Part shown: positions 16,830-26,002 of the stretch, one piece after another
How positions within the stretch are numbered: position 1 is the first letter of the stretch
Layout of the letters: each line of letters opens with the position of its first letter
Source of the DNA: an uncultured Lachnospiraceae bacterium
GTDB lineage: Bacteria; Bacillota; Clostridia; Lachnospirales; Lachnospiraceae
NCBI GenBank assembly: GCA_947367855.1
Contig: CANBFE010000017.1
Location: forward strand, 1 to 64,000
DNA length: 64,000 nucleotides
Reading direction: 5' to 3'
The notes under the pieces: model-generated
What the model was told of the DNA's origin: nothing
Seen by the model: the letters and a program-made list of their open reading frames with translations, nothing else
The model's database searches: none
Translations under genes and position numbers: made by a program

Positions 16830-19800
16830 TCAGCCGCCTATCCGCACACTGAAAGCAAAAGTAAATTCATTCTCAGTGAACCGGTACTGTTCTTCCGGCT
16901 CAGGACCACAGCTGTTGGAGCCGATTCCGTCCTGGGTATAGTCAATACACAATACTGTATAAGGACTGGGAACCAGTTCGAAATTATGCCCCTTCTCTGT
17001 CAGCTCTTCCTGGGTATAGCGGGAAGCATTGAAGGAAAACTGCTTTCCTGAAACCACGGAAACCTTTCCACAGCCTTCTCCCACCGTCACATAGCTTACA
17101 TCGCAGTGGCTTCCGTTCTCCTGAGGGAAGATATAATCTTCATGCAGGGAATCCACAGTCTCCTCAAATCTGCCATGCCAGGATGCCCTGCGCTTGTCTG
17201 TATAGCTCTCCACAGGACCCAATCCATAATACTCTACTTTTACCATATCCTTTGGAAGCATCATACGTACACCAAACCTGGGCAGTCTGGGCAGAACAGG
17301 ATTTTTCTTCACCTTAAGGGCCACATCCAGGCTTCCATCCCCCCATACACGCCATACAGCATGGATATCCAGAATCTTCTGCCTGTATATGGGAGCCAGG
17401 GAGACATCGCTGCTGATTTCCACATACTGTCTTCCCTTCTCTGTTCCTCTGCTGTACTCCGTCCCATAGCTTCTGGTCACAGGATGGTCATACTGCATAC
17501 TTTTCCACTCATGCCGGATATTCCGGTCATTATCCGTTGGCGCCCTCCAGATATTATATTCCATGGGCCTTTCCAACAAAGTCCTGTTGTCATTTACCAT
17601 CCGTTCAAAGATTCCGGTTATCTTATTGTATACATAGCAGAACCTGTCTGATTCCACAGTGAGATAACGGTCATCCTCATTCACAGTGATCTCTGTGGCA
17701 GAAGCTTCTTCCGGTTTCTTCAAAAGCTTTTCCGTCAGAACACAGGTATCTTCCTCTCCGGAGAGAAGCACTTCGTCAAAGCCCAGTTCCCTTCCCTCAC
17801 ACAATACGCCTCTGTCTTCCTTCAGAATCCAGGTGAACTTCAGGTAACTTCTTCCCTCTAGCGCAGGAAGACTTCCCAGACTGATCTCTCCTTCTCCATG
17901 AGGCGCAATATCCAACAGGCCGGAATCCACTGTTCCCTCTGCCATTTTTACGCCGTCACAGCTTACTTCCCAGGAAATCCTGCAGTAATCCTTCAGATTT
18001 GTAAAGTCCATATAATTATGTATTCTGGCAGTTCCTTTTCCTGCATCAAAGGATACCACCCTGGCAGGACGGAACACATTTTTGAATTCCATCAGTCCTG
18101 TATGAGGCCTACGGTCCGGATACACAAGTCCGTCCATACAGAAATTATCGTCATGGGGGAACTCACCGTGGTCTCCGCCATAGTAGTACATCTTTTTGCC
18201 TTCCACATTACAGCCTTTGTAAATGGCATGATCGCACCACTCCCATACCATTCCGCCGCAGGCCTTATCATATTTCTGAAATACCTGGAAATAATCCTCC
18301 AGATTTCCAGGACCATTTCCCATGGCGTGACAATATTCACACAGATAGGCAGGTCTCTTGGCTACGGCAGCATAATTGTGGTCACTGTCCACATCCTCAG
18401 AGGATGCAAAGTACTCTTCCATTCCCTTTATACTGGTATACATTGTACTGTACAGATCCAGATTGGAATAGTCATATTCCTTGTCATAAGGCCTGTGATA
18501 TGCATTCTCATAATGGGTAATGCGCGTATCATCATAGGACTTTGTCCATTTTAATGCCTCCTCAAATGTACATCCGTATGCGCATTCATTACCCATGGAC
18601 CAACTGAAGACACAGGGCCTGTTTTTATCCCTGATAACGCATTTCATAGTACGGTCTACCGTAGATTCGATAAAGTCCGGATTATCTGCAATCCAGGCAG
18701 CGCTGTCATTGTAATTCTGCCCATAAGCCATTTCCGCGCCATGGCTCTCATTGTCCGTCTCATCCATCACATAGAATCCATACTCATCACAGAGCTGGTA
18801 GAACTGGGGCGCATTGGGATAATGACTGGTACGTATGCCATTTACATTATATTCCTTCATCAGCTTCAGATCGCGGTGCATCTGTTCCAGGCTGATTGCA
18901 AATCCTGTCAGAGGATCGCTGTCATGCCGGTTTACTCCATGAAGCTTGATTTTTTCTCCGTTAAAATAGAGAACGGCATCCTTTATCTCCACTTTCCGAA
19001 GGCCAACCTTCTCCACAATTACTTCCTTGGGCGTCCCGATTACCATGGTATAGAGATAGGGATTCTCCGCATTCCACAGCCTTCCATTCTTCAGTGGAAG
19101 AATAACATGACTTCCGCCCCGGGCTTCCGCCACTTTGTTTCCCTCTGCGTCTTCCAGACACACATGTACCGGAATCTCCTTATCCAGATAGGAGAAAGTA
19201 ACTTCCACTTCCGCATCCCCTGTCTCCAGGTTCAGATTCGTCTTGACAAAATAATCATAGATGCATTCTTCCGAACGGTTCAGCAGATACACATCCCTGA
19301 AAATACCGCTCATACGGAACTTATCCTGATCCTCCAGATAACTTCCGTCACACCACTTAAGAACCAGCACAGCCAACAGATTCTCTCCCTCTCTTAAGAA
19401 GGAAGTCACATCAAACTCACTGGTGGCATGAGATACCTGGCTGTAACCCACATACTGTCCGTTTAACCAGACATAAAAGCAGGAATCCACTCCCTCAAAA
19501 TTCAGAAAAGTCCTGGGAGCCTCTGCATCCCTGTGCCAACAGAAAGTATGCCTGTATGCGCCGCAGGGATTTTCCTGGGGCACATAGGGAGGGTCCAGAG
19601 GAAAAGGATACCGCACATTGGTATACTGCTGACTGTCATATCCATGCATCTGCCAGACAGAAGGCACAGGAAGCTTATTCCATCCTTTACTGTCCCCATA
19701 CTCTTCCCTGTAAAACTCTTCCTTTAAATCATAGATACTCTCATAATACCGGAAATCCCATTCTCCGTTCAGCAGTATAAAGCGGTCCGATTCTTCCCTG

Positions 19801-19910
19801 TGTTCCACCAGATTATCCATTCTTCTTCCCGCAGGAATATAATAGGATCTGTCCGGCATGGTGTTCTCATGGAGAACTTTTAAATTTTCATAATGTCTTG
19901 GCACTATCAT
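16830..19910 (-). CDS. lacZ: Beta-galactosidase, GH2 family (LacZ type)
   Basis: A 1026-residue cytoplasmic GH2 enzyme that hydrolyses terminal beta-galactosides such as lactose. The order is sugar-binding, immunoglobulin-like, TIM-barrel and C-terminal beta-sandwich domains. The acid/base glutamate lies in WSMGNECAYG (near residue 440) and the nucleophile in LCEYCHAMGN (near 523). The start at 19910 (MIVPRHYENL) matches the family's N-terminus; an ATG 48 bp upstream has a weak site and adds a Lys-rich tail, so the start is uncertain. A galactokinase at 50010 could handle released galactose. It lies downstream of the alpha-mannosidase. Confidence 0.94.
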   Translation of the reverse strand: MIVPRHYENLKVLHENTMPDRSYYIPAGRRMDNLVEHREESDRFILLNGEWDFRYYESIYDLKEEFYREEYGDSKGWNKLPVPSVWQMHGYDSQQYTNVRYPFPLDPPYVPQENPCGAYRHTFCWHRDAEAPRTFLNFEGVDSCFYVWLNGQYVGYSQVSHATSEFDVTSFLREGENLLAVLVLKWCDGSYLEDQDKFRMSGIFRDVYLLNRSEECIYDYFVKTNLNLETGDAEVEVTFSYLDKEIPVHVCLEDAEGNKVAEARGGSHVILPLKNGRLWNAENPYLYTMVIGTPKEVIVEKVGLRKVEIKDAVLYFNGEKIKLHGVNRHDSDPLTGFAISLEQMHRDLKLMKEYNVNGIRTSHYPNAPQFYQLCDEYGFYVMDETDNESHGAEMAYGQNYNDSAAWIADNPDFIESTVDRTMKCVIRDKNRPCVFSWSMGNECAYGCTFEEALKWTKSYDDTRITHYENAYHRPYDKEYDYSNLDLYSTMYTSIKGMEEYFASSEDVDSDHNYAAVAKRPAYLCEYCHAMGNGPGNLEDYFQVFQKYDKACGGMVWEWCDHAIYKGCNVEGKKMYYYGGDHGEFPHDDNFCMDGLVYPDRRPHTGLMEFKNVFRPARVVSFDAGKGTARIHNYMDFTNLKDYCRISWEVSCDGVKMAEGTVDSGLLDIAPHGEGEISLGSLPALEGRSYLKFTWILKEDRGVLCEGRELGFDEVLLSGEEDTCVLTEKLLKKPEEASATEITVNEDDRYLTVESDRFCYVYNKITGIFERMVNDNRTLLERPMEYNIWRAPTDNDRNIRHEWKSMQYDHPVTRSYGTEYSRGTEKGRQYVEISSDVSLAPIYRQKILDIHAVWRVWGDGSLDVALKVKKNPVLPRLPRFGVRMMLPKDMVKVEYYGLGPVESYTDKRRASWHGRFEETVDSLHEDYIFPQENGSHCDVSYVTVGEGCGKVSVVSGKQFSFNASRYTQEELTEKGHNFELVPSPYTVLCIDYTQDGIGSNSCGPEPEEQYRFTENEFTFAFSVRIGG

Positions 19911-19972
19911 AAACTTATACCTGTCTTTCTTCTTGCACGCGTTTTTGCCGGTTTTCATTCTTTTTAGAAGAA

Positions 19973-20031
19973 AGGAGCTGTCACATAAAAGAACCCTTCT
20001 CTGCAGACGGTATAAATATGTGTCAGCTCCT
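19973..20031 (-). terminator. Long hairpin between alpha-mannosidase and lacZ
   Basis: AGGAGCTGTCACATA and TATGTGTCAGCTCCT pair over 15 positions with one mismatch around a 29-nt loop. Read leftwards it is followed by TTTCTTCT. It is an inefficient terminator or an attenuator that may lower lacZ expression relative to the upstream gene. Confidence 0.6.
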
Positions 20032-20048
20032 CCTCTATAATTTAAAAA

Positions 20049-23000
20049 TTAAACAAGCTTCAAAGTAACAACTTCGTAAGGCTTCAATACCACTGAAATC
20101 TCTTTTCCACTGACTTCAGCCTCAGACTCGGTTTCCTCCAAAAGATTACATACATATGCCTTTGTGAAGTCCGCATCTACCGTAACCTTAGCCCTGGTAA
20201 GCGCATTTTCAGATTCATACATACGGAGAATCGTTCCTGTTCCGTCCTCCGCCTTTTTCACTGTCTCAAGGACTACATTCCCGGCATTTACGGAAGCAAA
20301 GCAGAAGCTATCCTTTCCGTCAACGGCACAGGCATTGGTCAACAGAGGCTGGTTCAGCTTATAAGCTTCCTTCACAGTGCCGGCTGCCCTCCATCCTTCC
20401 GCATGAGGATACAGCGCATAAGTGAATACATGCTCCTCCTGGTCCGTTACAGGATTGGGCTCAATACCGGATTTGATCAGGGTGAGAGCCATATTGCTGT
20501 CCTTTACGGAATGGCCGTATTTGCAGTCATTCAGCAGGCTGACGCCGTAATGTCCCTCTGAGAGATCAATCCACTTCTGGCCGCAGCTCTCGAACCTTGC
20601 CACATCCCAGCTGGTATTTGTATGCACCTTTCTGGTCAGGTTACCGAACTGGATATCAAAAGTAGCCTCATCCGTATGCACTGCCACAGGGAAATGCACT
20701 TTCAGCAGCGTCTGATGCTCCTTCCAGTCCACATGGGTCTGGAACTCGATTCTTCTCTGATCCGCATAGAAAATAATCTTCTGGGTAAAGGTGGAATTGC
20801 TTTCCTTTCTGGTGATCTCCAGAACTGCGCGGACACTTCCAACCTCTGTCCACTTCATGCTCTCCACATTGCCCACATGCCAGCTCTTTTCCGTATAATA
20901 AATGTCGATATCCCAGTTATCAAAATAAATGGGCTTATCCTCATACATACACATATGGTTCAGGGTCTTTCCGGGCTGTACGATCTCACGGTCATTTTCC
21001 TTGTCATAAATCCGGTCAAACTCACCGTTTTCATCCAGATGCACTGTATAGAAAGGCGTCTCCAGGGTATAATCATCCACCAGAGTAAAGCTCTGCTTCT
21101 GCTGGGCCTTTCCTTCCCCTCTGCGGAATCTGCGGTATCCCTTGGAAGGAATATTGCGCACAAACGCTGCCGCTCCTTCCTCCGTTTTCTGCAGCGGATA
21201 CTGATTTCCCTCTTCGTCTGTCAGGTAATCGGCATCACAGTTTTCCAGAATTACCACGTCATCCCTGATACTTCCCGTGGTATTCATAACCAGAACACCT
21301 TCGCCATCCCCGGCCAAAGCCTTTATCCTTTCTTTGGAAAGGTTTCCGATCTCTTCCTTCAGTTGGGCATACTCCTCTTTTGTCACTTCATAAACCTTAT
21401 GAATGGAGGAGCCGGGAAGAATGTCATGGAACTGGTTAATTAATGTCTTCTTCCACATGGCGTCAAGTTCTTCCGTGGGATAGGCCAGAGTATCCTGAGC
21501 CAGTACCGACAGCAGTTCCAGATCCATCAGGCCCAGTTCGGTCTTACGGTTGGAACGCTTGTTGCGGCCCATGGATGTAAGAGTTCCCCTGTGATACTCA
21601 AAATAGAGCTCTCCTTCCCACACAGGAAGTCTTCTGTTGTCCTTCACCCTCTCATTGAGTTCGTCAAAGAATACACCTGCAAATTCCTGACGCACCATGG
21701 GAATACCCTTCACACCCTTTTCCATACGGATGGAAGTCTCAATCATTGACCTGGTAGGACCGCCGCCGCCGTCACCGAAGCCATAGCTGATCAGAATATC
21801 ATTATTGATATCCTTATTCTGATAACGCATCCATCCTCCCATTATGGAATCCGGATGCAGCCTTCCGTTATAAGTGGTAAAGAAATTGCTCACAGGCTGT
21901 CCCACATCCAAAGTAGTAATCAGATGGGTCAGCACTTCGCTTCCGTCGATTCCCCTCCATCTCATGGTGTCATAGGGAACCTTGTTAAACTGATTCCATG
22001 CCAGTTTTGTGGTCATAAAGTAATCAATGCCGCACTTTTTCATGATCTGGGGCAGCGCGCCTGTATAACCGAACACATCCGGCAGCCACAGAATCCTGTT
22101 ATCCACGCCAAACTCTTCTTTGAAGAACCGTTTCCCGTGCATAAACTGACGTACCAGTGATTCCCCGGAGGTCAGGTTGGTATCTGCTTCCACCCACATA
22201 CCGCCTTCCGGCTCCCAACGTCTCTCTTTTACCCTCTCTTTTACCTTTGCATAGAGTTCCGGATAGCGTTCCTTCAGGAATGCATAGAGCTGGGGCTGAC
22301 TGGACATGAAACGGTAATTGGGATATTCCTCCATCAGTTTCAGCACTGTGGCAAAGCTTCTGCCGGTCTTCTCCCGGGTCTGCTCCACAGTCCACCACCA
22401 CGCCACATCAATATGCGTATGTCCGATACAGGTGGCTATCACATCCTTATATCCCGCCATATCGGAATACAGGGCCTTATCAATGTAGTCCGAAGCTTTC
22501 TTCAAACTGGCATAAAATTCCTCCGAATAAGGAGTCCGCAGATCAAGGAGATTCACCGTATTGTTGAGAACCGTCTCTATATCCTTTCTGTTCTTGTCAT
22601 CCTCATCCATTCTGCCAAAAGCGGACACAGGTACCCACAGATCATAATAAAGCTTTGTGATATCCGCGTCCATCTCGCACATATCCACATACAGATTGAA
22701 CTCACTGTGCAGGGTTCCTGTATAAGCCTGCAGTTCCACTACAAGCTCCTCTCCTGCCACGGCCTTCTCACGCAGAAATACCTCCTTGTGGTTCATGTCG
22801 ATACCCTGTGTGGCCACACCGTTTATAAACAGGAGAAACTGGGGATTCTTAGCGTCATCCCATTCATTGATATTTGTCCTGACAAACATCCACAGCCTTT
22901 TTCCGTCCAGCTCCTGGGGTACCTTGTACACAGTTTTGAACCAGTAATGACGGTCCGGACCATACCAATGCATATTTTTTCCGTCGAAATCCTTCCACTC

Positions 23001-23141
23001 CGCACTGTCGGCTTCTACATCCTCAGGATGTATGTAATTGCCCTCCTTGTACTTCCAGTCCGTCACAGTGAATGTCTGCTTTTTCTGGAGCTTTCTCAGC
23101 TCATTACAGATTACATTGATCCTTTTGTCTAAAAATCTCAT
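20049..23141 (-). CDS. Alpha-mannosidase, GH38 family
   Basis: A 1030-residue GH38 enzyme that removes terminal alpha-mannose, probably in the cytosol since there is no signal peptide. An N-terminal beta domain of about 230 residues precedes the catalytic domain. The catalytic domain holds the zinc-binding motif GHTHIDVAWWW (near residue 240) and the nucleophile aspartate in WLPDVFGY (near 355). The C-terminal beta domains run from about residue 500. The start follows AAAAAGGAGG. It lies upstream of lacZ; together they would degrade host or dietary glycans. Confidence 0.95.
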   Translation of the reverse strand: MRFLDKRINVICNELRKLQKKQTFTVTDWKYKEGNYIHPEDVEADSAEWKDFDGKNMHWYGPDRHYWFKTVYKVPQELDGKRLWMFVRTNINEWDDAKNPQFLLFINGVATQGIDMNHKEVFLREKAVAGEELVVELQAYTGTLHSEFNLYVDMCEMDADITKLYYDLWVPVSAFGRMDEDDKNRKDIETVLNNTVNLLDLRTPYSEEFYASLKKASDYIDKALYSDMAGYKDVIATCIGHTHIDVAWWWTVEQTREKTGRSFATVLKLMEEYPNYRFMSSQPQLYAFLKERYPELYAKVKERVKERRWEPEGGMWVEADTNLTSGESLVRQFMHGKRFFKEEFGVDNRILWLPDVFGYTGALPQIMKKCGIDYFMTTKLAWNQFNKVPYDTMRWRGIDGSEVLTHLITTLDVGQPVSNFFTTYNGRLHPDSIMGGWMRYQNKDINNDILISYGFGDGGGGPTRSMIETSIRMEKGVKGIPMVRQEFAGVFFDELNERVKDNRRLPVWEGELYFEYHRGTLTSMGRNKRSNRKTELGLMDLELLSVLAQDTLAYPTEELDAMWKKTLINQFHDILPGSSIHKVYEVTKEEYAQLKEEIGNLSKERIKALAGDGEGVLVMNTTGSIRDDVVILENCDADYLTDEEGNQYPLQKTEEGAAAFVRNIPSKGYRRFRRGEGKAQQKQSFTLVDDYTLETPFYTVHLDENGEFDRIYDKENDREIVQPGKTLNHMCMYEDKPIYFDNWDIDIYYTEKSWHVGNVESMKWTEVGSVRAVLEITRKESNSTFTQKIIFYADQRRIEFQTHVDWKEHQTLLKVHFPVAVHTDEATFDIQFGNLTRKVHTNTSWDVARFESCGQKWIDLSEGHYGVSLLNDCKYGHSVKDSNMALTLIKSGIEPNPVTDQEEHVFTYALYPHAEGWRAAGTVKEAYKLNQPLLTNACAVDGKDSFCFASVNAGNVVLETVKKAEDGTGTILRMYESENALTRAKVTVDADFTKAYVCNLLEETESEAEVSGKEISVVLKPYEVVTLKLV

Positions 23142-23237
23142 TTTACCTCCTTTTTACGGCCTTTCTCCGCCGATTCTTTTATTATGGATTTGATTTTGAT
23201 TTTTATACTTTTTATCTCGTCACGCGCTATTTTATCA

Positions 23238-23267
23238 TATATAGAAAAATAAGCAATAGCATTTCAA
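23238..23267 (-). promoter_or_regulatory. Possible alpha-mannosidase promoter
   Basis: Read leftwards, TTGAAA and TATATA are separated by 18 bp, about 95 bp before the start codon, in a very AT-rich stretch. Confidence 0.4.
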
Positions 23268-23303
23268 CAAATTTTTTCCAAAAAAATAGTCATATTATAC
23301 AAA

Positions 23304-23333
23304 TATAGAGAAGGAAACATTTCCTTCTCTATT
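23304..23333 (-). terminator. Hairpin after gyrA
   Basis: AGAGAAGGAAA and TTTCCTTCTCT are perfectly complementary about 35 bp past the gyrA stop, with AT-rich sequence on both sides. It probably ends the dnaA-to-gyrA transcript. Confidence 0.65.
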
Positions 23334-23366
23334 TATTTCTTTTTTCTTAAAAATCTGTAAATTATG

Positions 23367-25967
23367 CTATTCCATACTCTCCTCATCGCTGTCCGCAAAA
23401 TCCGTATCTTCAGATTCTGTTGCTTCTGTTTCCTTATCTTCCGTCTCTTCTTTTGCTATCTCTTCCAGGGCATCTTCCAGATTGTCAAATTCCTGCTCGC
23501 CATTGGAAATCTTCTCCCTCACCTTGGCGATCTTGGCAATCTTCACACCCTCCTCCAGGTCCATCATCTTTACACCGGAAGTAACCCTGCCCAAAGTAGA
23601 GATATCCTGCATTCTCAGCTGTATGATAATTCCTTCCGTGGTGATCATCATAATCTCATTTTCATCCACCACAGCCTTGATTCCTACCACGCACCCTGTC
23701 TTTTCGGTGACCTTATAGCACTTGATTCCCTTTCCTCCACGGTTCTGAACATTGAATTCATTCATATAAGTGCGCTTGCCCAGACCGTTCTCAGAGACAA
23801 TAAGCAGGGAATCTCCCTGACTCTGCAGCTGCATCCCTATGATTTCGTCCCCGTCGGACAGGTTCATTCCTATCACACCCATGGAACTCCGTCCTGTCCC
23901 TCTTACATCCGTCTCTCTGAATCTGATGCAGATTCCCTGCTTTGTCACAAGGAAAATCTCACTGTTTTTCTCCGTCACCTTCACTTCTATCAGCTCGTCG
24001 TCATCCTTGAGATTAATCGCAGTAAGCCCTTTTTTCCTGATATTGGAGAATTCCATCAGGGAAGTCTTTTTTACAATTCCCTTCCTTGTCACCATGAAGA
24101 GATTCTTGTCGTCATCATACTCCTTAATGGGTATCATGGCTGTAATTTTCTCCTCCGGTGCCAACTGCAGAAGATTCACAATGGCTGTTCCCCTGGCCGT
24201 TCTTCCCGCTTCCGGAATCTCATAGGCCTTCAGTCTGTAAACTCTTCCAAGACTGGTAAAGAAGCTCAGATAATGATGGGTGGTTGTCATCAGCAGGTCC
24301 TCGATATAATCGTCATCAATGGTCTGCATTCCCTTGATTCCCTTTCCGCCCCGGTTCTGTGCCTTGAAATTATCCACAGTCATACGCTTTATGTAACCCA
24401 TGTCTGTGAGGGCTATGACAGTATTTTCGTTTGGAATCATATCCTCCAGGGAAATGTCCGATTCGTCATATCCGATTTTGCTCCTTCTGTCATCCCCGTA
24501 TTTGTCGGAAATCTCCAAAATCTCTTCTTTTATCACACCCAGTAAAAGTTTCCTGTCTGCCAGAATTCTCTTCAGCTCTGCTATTTTGATCTGCAGCTCC
24601 TGATGCTCGTTTTCCAGCTTCTCCCTTTCCAGACCGGTGAGCGCGCGCAGACGCATATCCACAATAGCCTGGGACTGGGCATCGGAGAGCTCAAAACGTT
24701 CCATCAGCCTTTCCCTGGCAATCTGCGTATTCCGGCTGCTGCGTATAATGGAGATGACTTCATCTATAAAATCAAGAGCCTTCAACAGACCCTGTAAAAT
24801 ATGGTCTCTCTCCTCGGCTTTGTTCAGATCATACTTTGTCCTTCTGGTGACTACATCCTCCTGATGACGCAGGTAATGCTTCAGCATCTCCAGAAGATTC
24901 ATCACCTTTGGCTGTTGGTTCACCAGGGCAAGCATAATCACACCGAATGTATCCTGAAGCTGGGTATGCTTGTAAAGCTGGTTCAGTATCACATTGGCAT
25001 TGGCATCCTTGCGGAGTTCAATGACTACCCTGATGCCCTCTCTGTTGGACTCATCACGGATATCCGTAATCCCGTCCACTTTTTTCAGTTTTACCAGTTC
25101 CGCTATTTTAATGATCATATTAGCCTTATTTACCATATAAGGCAGTTCCGTTACAATGATCTGGCTCTTGCCGTTGGGCAGTGTCTCTATATCGGTGACG
25201 GCGCGCACCACCACCTTGCCCCTTCCTGTTCTATAGGCCTCGGTACAGCCCCTGGTACCCAGAATGATGCCTCCTGTAGGAAAATCCGGCGCCTTCACAA
25301 GAGGAAGAATCTCATCCATGGAGGTTTCCCTGTTTTCCTCCACAATATTATCAATAATCCTGACAATGGCAGCCACCACTTCCCTTAGATTATGGGGCGG
25401 AATATTGGTGGCCATTCCCACTGCGATTCCAGTGGTACCGTTTACCAGAAGATTCGGATACCTGCTGGGAAGGACTGTGGGCTCTTTTTCCGTATCATCG
25501 AAATTTGGTACAAATTCAACCGTATCCTTGTTTATATCCGCCAACAGCTCCATGGAAATTTTGGAAAGCCTGGCCTCTGTATAACGCATGGCTGCAGCTC
25601 CGTCACCGTCCATGGACCCGAAATTACCGTGACCGTCCACCAACGGATACCTTGTGGACCATTCCTGTGCCATATTTACCAGAGCCCCATAAATGGAACT
25701 GTCCCCATGGGGATGATATTTACCCATGGTATCACCTACGATACGGGCGCTTTTACGATGAGGCTTGTCAGGACCGTTGTTCAGCTCAATCATGGAATAC
25801 AGAACTCTTCGCTGAACCGGCTTCAGACCATCCCTTACATCCGGAAGAGCCCTGGCAGCTATGACGCTCATGGAGTAGTCAATATAGAAGGACTCCATTT
25901 TCTCTTTCAGATCCACTTCTTCAATCTTATCCAACTCCGGCTTGTTGTCAAATATATCATCCCTCAT
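23367..25967 (-). CDS. gyrA: DNA gyrase subunit A
   Basis: DNA-cleaving subunit of gyrase, which introduces negative supercoils with GyrB. The 866 residues contain the winged-helix domain, the catalytic tyrosine region (MRYTEARLSK) and the quinolone-determining region (HPHGDSSIYGAL). The six-bladed C-terminal DNA-wrapping domain includes the GyrA box QNRGGKGIK. QNRGGKG occurs again near residue 745. A very acidic tail of about 45 residues (EDALEEIAKEETEDKETEAT and onwards) closes the protein. It lies 35 bp after gyrB. Confidence 0.98.
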   Translation of the reverse strand: MRDDIFDNKPELDKIEEVDLKEKMESFYIDYSMSVIAARALPDVRDGLKPVQRRVLYSMIELNNGPDKPHRKSARIVGDTMGKYHPHGDSSIYGALVNMAQEWSTRYPLVDGHGNFGSMDGDGAAAMRYTEARLSKISMELLADINKDTVEFVPNFDDTEKEPTVLPSRYPNLLVNGTTGIAVGMATNIPPHNLREVVAAIVRIIDNIVEENRETSMDEILPLVKAPDFPTGGIILGTRGCTEAYRTGRGKVVVRAVTDIETLPNGKSQIIVTELPYMVNKANMIIKIAELVKLKKVDGITDIRDESNREGIRVVIELRKDANANVILNQLYKHTQLQDTFGVIMLALVNQQPKVMNLLEMLKHYLRHQEDVVTRRTKYDLNKAEERDHILQGLLKALDFIDEVISIIRSSRNTQIARERLMERFELSDAQSQAIVDMRLRALTGLEREKLENEHQELQIKIAELKRILADRKLLLGVIKEEILEISDKYGDDRRSKIGYDESDISLEDMIPNENTVIALTDMGYIKRMTVDNFKAQNRGGKGIKGMQTIDDDYIEDLLMTTTHHYLSFFTSLGRVYRLKAYEIPEAGRTARGTAIVNLLQLAPEEKITAMIPIKEYDDDKNLFMVTRKGIVKKTSLMEFSNIRKKGLTAINLKDDDELIEVKVTEKNSEIFLVTKQGICIRFRETDVRGTGRSSMGVIGMNLSDGDEIIGMQLQSQGDSLLIVSENGLGKRTYMNEFNVQNRGGKGIKCYKVTEKTGCVVGIKAVVDENEIMMITTEGIIIQLRMQDISTLGRVTSGVKMMDLEEGVKIAKIAKVREKISNGEQEFDNLEDALEEIAKEETEDKETEATESEDTDFADSDEESME

Positions 25968-26002
25968 ATATATCCTCTTTCACACCATTTCATAAACATG
26001 CA

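Noticed and set aside
23364..24545. 393-residue rightward open frame under gyrA
   Set aside because: Antisense shadow of gyrA with cysteine/leucine/histidine-rich composition and no recognisable domain.
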